A stretch of 5,821 nt of DNA from CAYUUP01 sp964447925 (GTDB lineage Bacteria > Bacillota > Clostridia > Oscillospirales > Oscillospiraceae), in assembly GCA_964447925.1 (NCBI GenBank), contig CAYUUP010000092.1, positions 1-5,821 on the forward strand, written 5' to 3'. The stretch's first letter is position 1; every line of letters begins with the position of its first letter. The notes under the pieces were generated by a model. The model saw only the letters and a list, made by a program, of their open reading frames with translations. It had not been told where the DNA came from and did no database searches. Made by a program: the position numbers and the translations under genes. Shown here piece by piece: positions 5,150 through 5,821 of this stretch.

Positions 5150-5821
5150 TTACTTAATCACCACGCCCCGGTGCATGACAAAGACCACATGCTCCGGCGT
5201 CAGCGAATCAAAGGTCGCATCAATGGGGGCATCCACAGCGATGATGTCCGCCTGCTTGCCGGACTCAATACTGCCCAGCCGGTTGCCTGCGCCGATAATC
5301 CGTGCAGTATCCATGGTGGCGGCTCTGATTGCCTCCTCCACGCTCAGCCCCGACTCAACCAGCAGACGCAGTTCATGAACCGGGATTCCGGCGGTTTGAT
5401 AGGGCGCGCCTTCGTGCATGAAATCGGTACCTACGCTCATGGGTACCCCCGCCCGATATAGCCGCCCAATATTGGAACGCACGGCATCCATAATCTGCTC
5501 CCCCGTCTGGGCGGACACCATGTCGAAGATAGATGCAGTGGTGTTGAAGGCCATTCCGCTCTCGGCTACCACAGCAATATCGTCATCAGTCAACTCATTG
5601 GTGGGGGTATGTGCCCCTTCGGTCAGCCCCCACCGCGCGGCGTTTACAAAATTGTCCCGTTTGGTAATGTGGGCTGCAGAGGGTACGCCCCGCTCCCTTG
5701 CCCGGCGGCAGATTGCCTGAAATACCTCCGGGGAGAGATAGTCCAGCGGCTGGGCTGGATCCATGCCGTAGTCCTGGCCGGTCTTGACGAGATCCGCCCC
5801 GGCATCCACCATGGCATCCAC
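5150..5821 (-). CDS. Metal-dependent amidohydrolase family protein (C-terminal part, runs off right edge)
   Basis: The last 223 residues of an amidohydrolase-superfamily enzyme with an imidazolonepropionase/prolidase-like TIM barrel. Counting from the first visible codon, likely metal ligands are K13 in ADLVKTG (the strand-4 lysine, often carboxylated), H51 in AAHITK (strand 5), H71 in EGAHTPTNELTDDDI (strand 6) and D133 in SVGTDF (strand 8). The strand-1 H-x-H pair must lie beyond base 5821. The end is typical: SVEEAIRAATMDTARIIG, then GSIESGKQADIIAVD and a small beta-sandwich strand with MHRGVVIK. The reading frame is open to the edge, so the GTG at 5821 is not a demonstrated start. The family hydrolyses C-N bonds of cyclic or peptide-like amides (hydantoins, imidazolones, Xaa-Pro/Xaa-Arg dipeptides); substrate is unknown. 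It is probably cotranscribed with the flavoenzyme 77 nt downstream. Confidence 0.9.
   Translation of the reverse strand: MDAMVDAGADLVKTGQDYGMDPAQPLDYLSPEVFQAICRRARERGVPSAAHITKRDNFVNAARWGLTEGAHTPTNELTDDDIAVVAESGMAFNTTASIFDMVSAQTGEQIMDAVRSNIGRLYRAGVPMSVGTDFMHEGAPYQTAGIPVHELRLLVESGLSVEEAIRAATMDTARIIGAGNRLGSIESGKQADIIAVDAPIDATFDSLTPEHVVFVMHRGVVIK

Noticed and set aside
1..5821. CRISPR array, insertion sequence, phage or defence cassette
   Set aside because: There are no spaced direct repeats, transposase motifs or terminal inverted repeats. RadC proteins can occur on mobile elements, but this one is embedded in a housekeeping operon with normal composition.

Overview
The window is GC-rich DNA in which every supported gene lies on the minus strand, so transcription runs from high to low coordinates. 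It has strong AAGGAGG-type ribosome binding sites, near-consensus sigma-A promoters, a GAAC-N4-GTTC type LexA box and a YlmH-family S4 protein. Together these point to a GC-rich member of the Firmicutes. A gut Oscillospiraceae-type clostridium (Flavonifractor/Oscillibacter-like) is my best guess, an inference from gene style rather than a database match.

Reading in the direction of transcription: (1) 5821-5150 holds the C-terminal part of a metal-dependent amidohydrolase that enters from the right edge. (2) After 77 nt containing a hairpin with a weak U-tract comes a 646-aa Fe-S flavoenzyme of the 2,4-dienoyl-CoA reductase / trimethylamine dehydrogenase type (5072-3132), closed by an intrinsic terminator. 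(3) A near-consensus promoter (2956-2927) then starts a four-gene housekeeping operon: a small DUF1294 membrane protein, the S4-domain protein YlmH, orotate phosphoribosyltransferase PyrE and a RadC-family protein. Its genes are tightly packed (ATGA overlap, 39-nt gap with a strong SD, TAATG overlap). (4) No convincing terminator follows radC. Instead a near-consensus extended -10 promoter with a LexA palindrome in its spacer drives uvrB, whose first 62 codons are seen before the left edge.

Functionally the window joins three units. The first is a probable catabolic or xenobiotic/cofactor-modifying pair (amidohydrolase plus Fe-S flavoprotein reductase) of unknown substrate. The second is a growth-related operon combining ribosome quality control (YlmH), pyrimidine synthesis (PyrE) and a RadC protein. 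The third is the SOS-controlled nucleotide excision repair gene uvrB.

I see no mobile element, CRISPR array, tRNA or rRNA. Most of the window is ordinary chromosome. The parts worth a second look are the reductase/hydrolase pair with its modified active-site motif, and the compact SOS promoter of uvrB.
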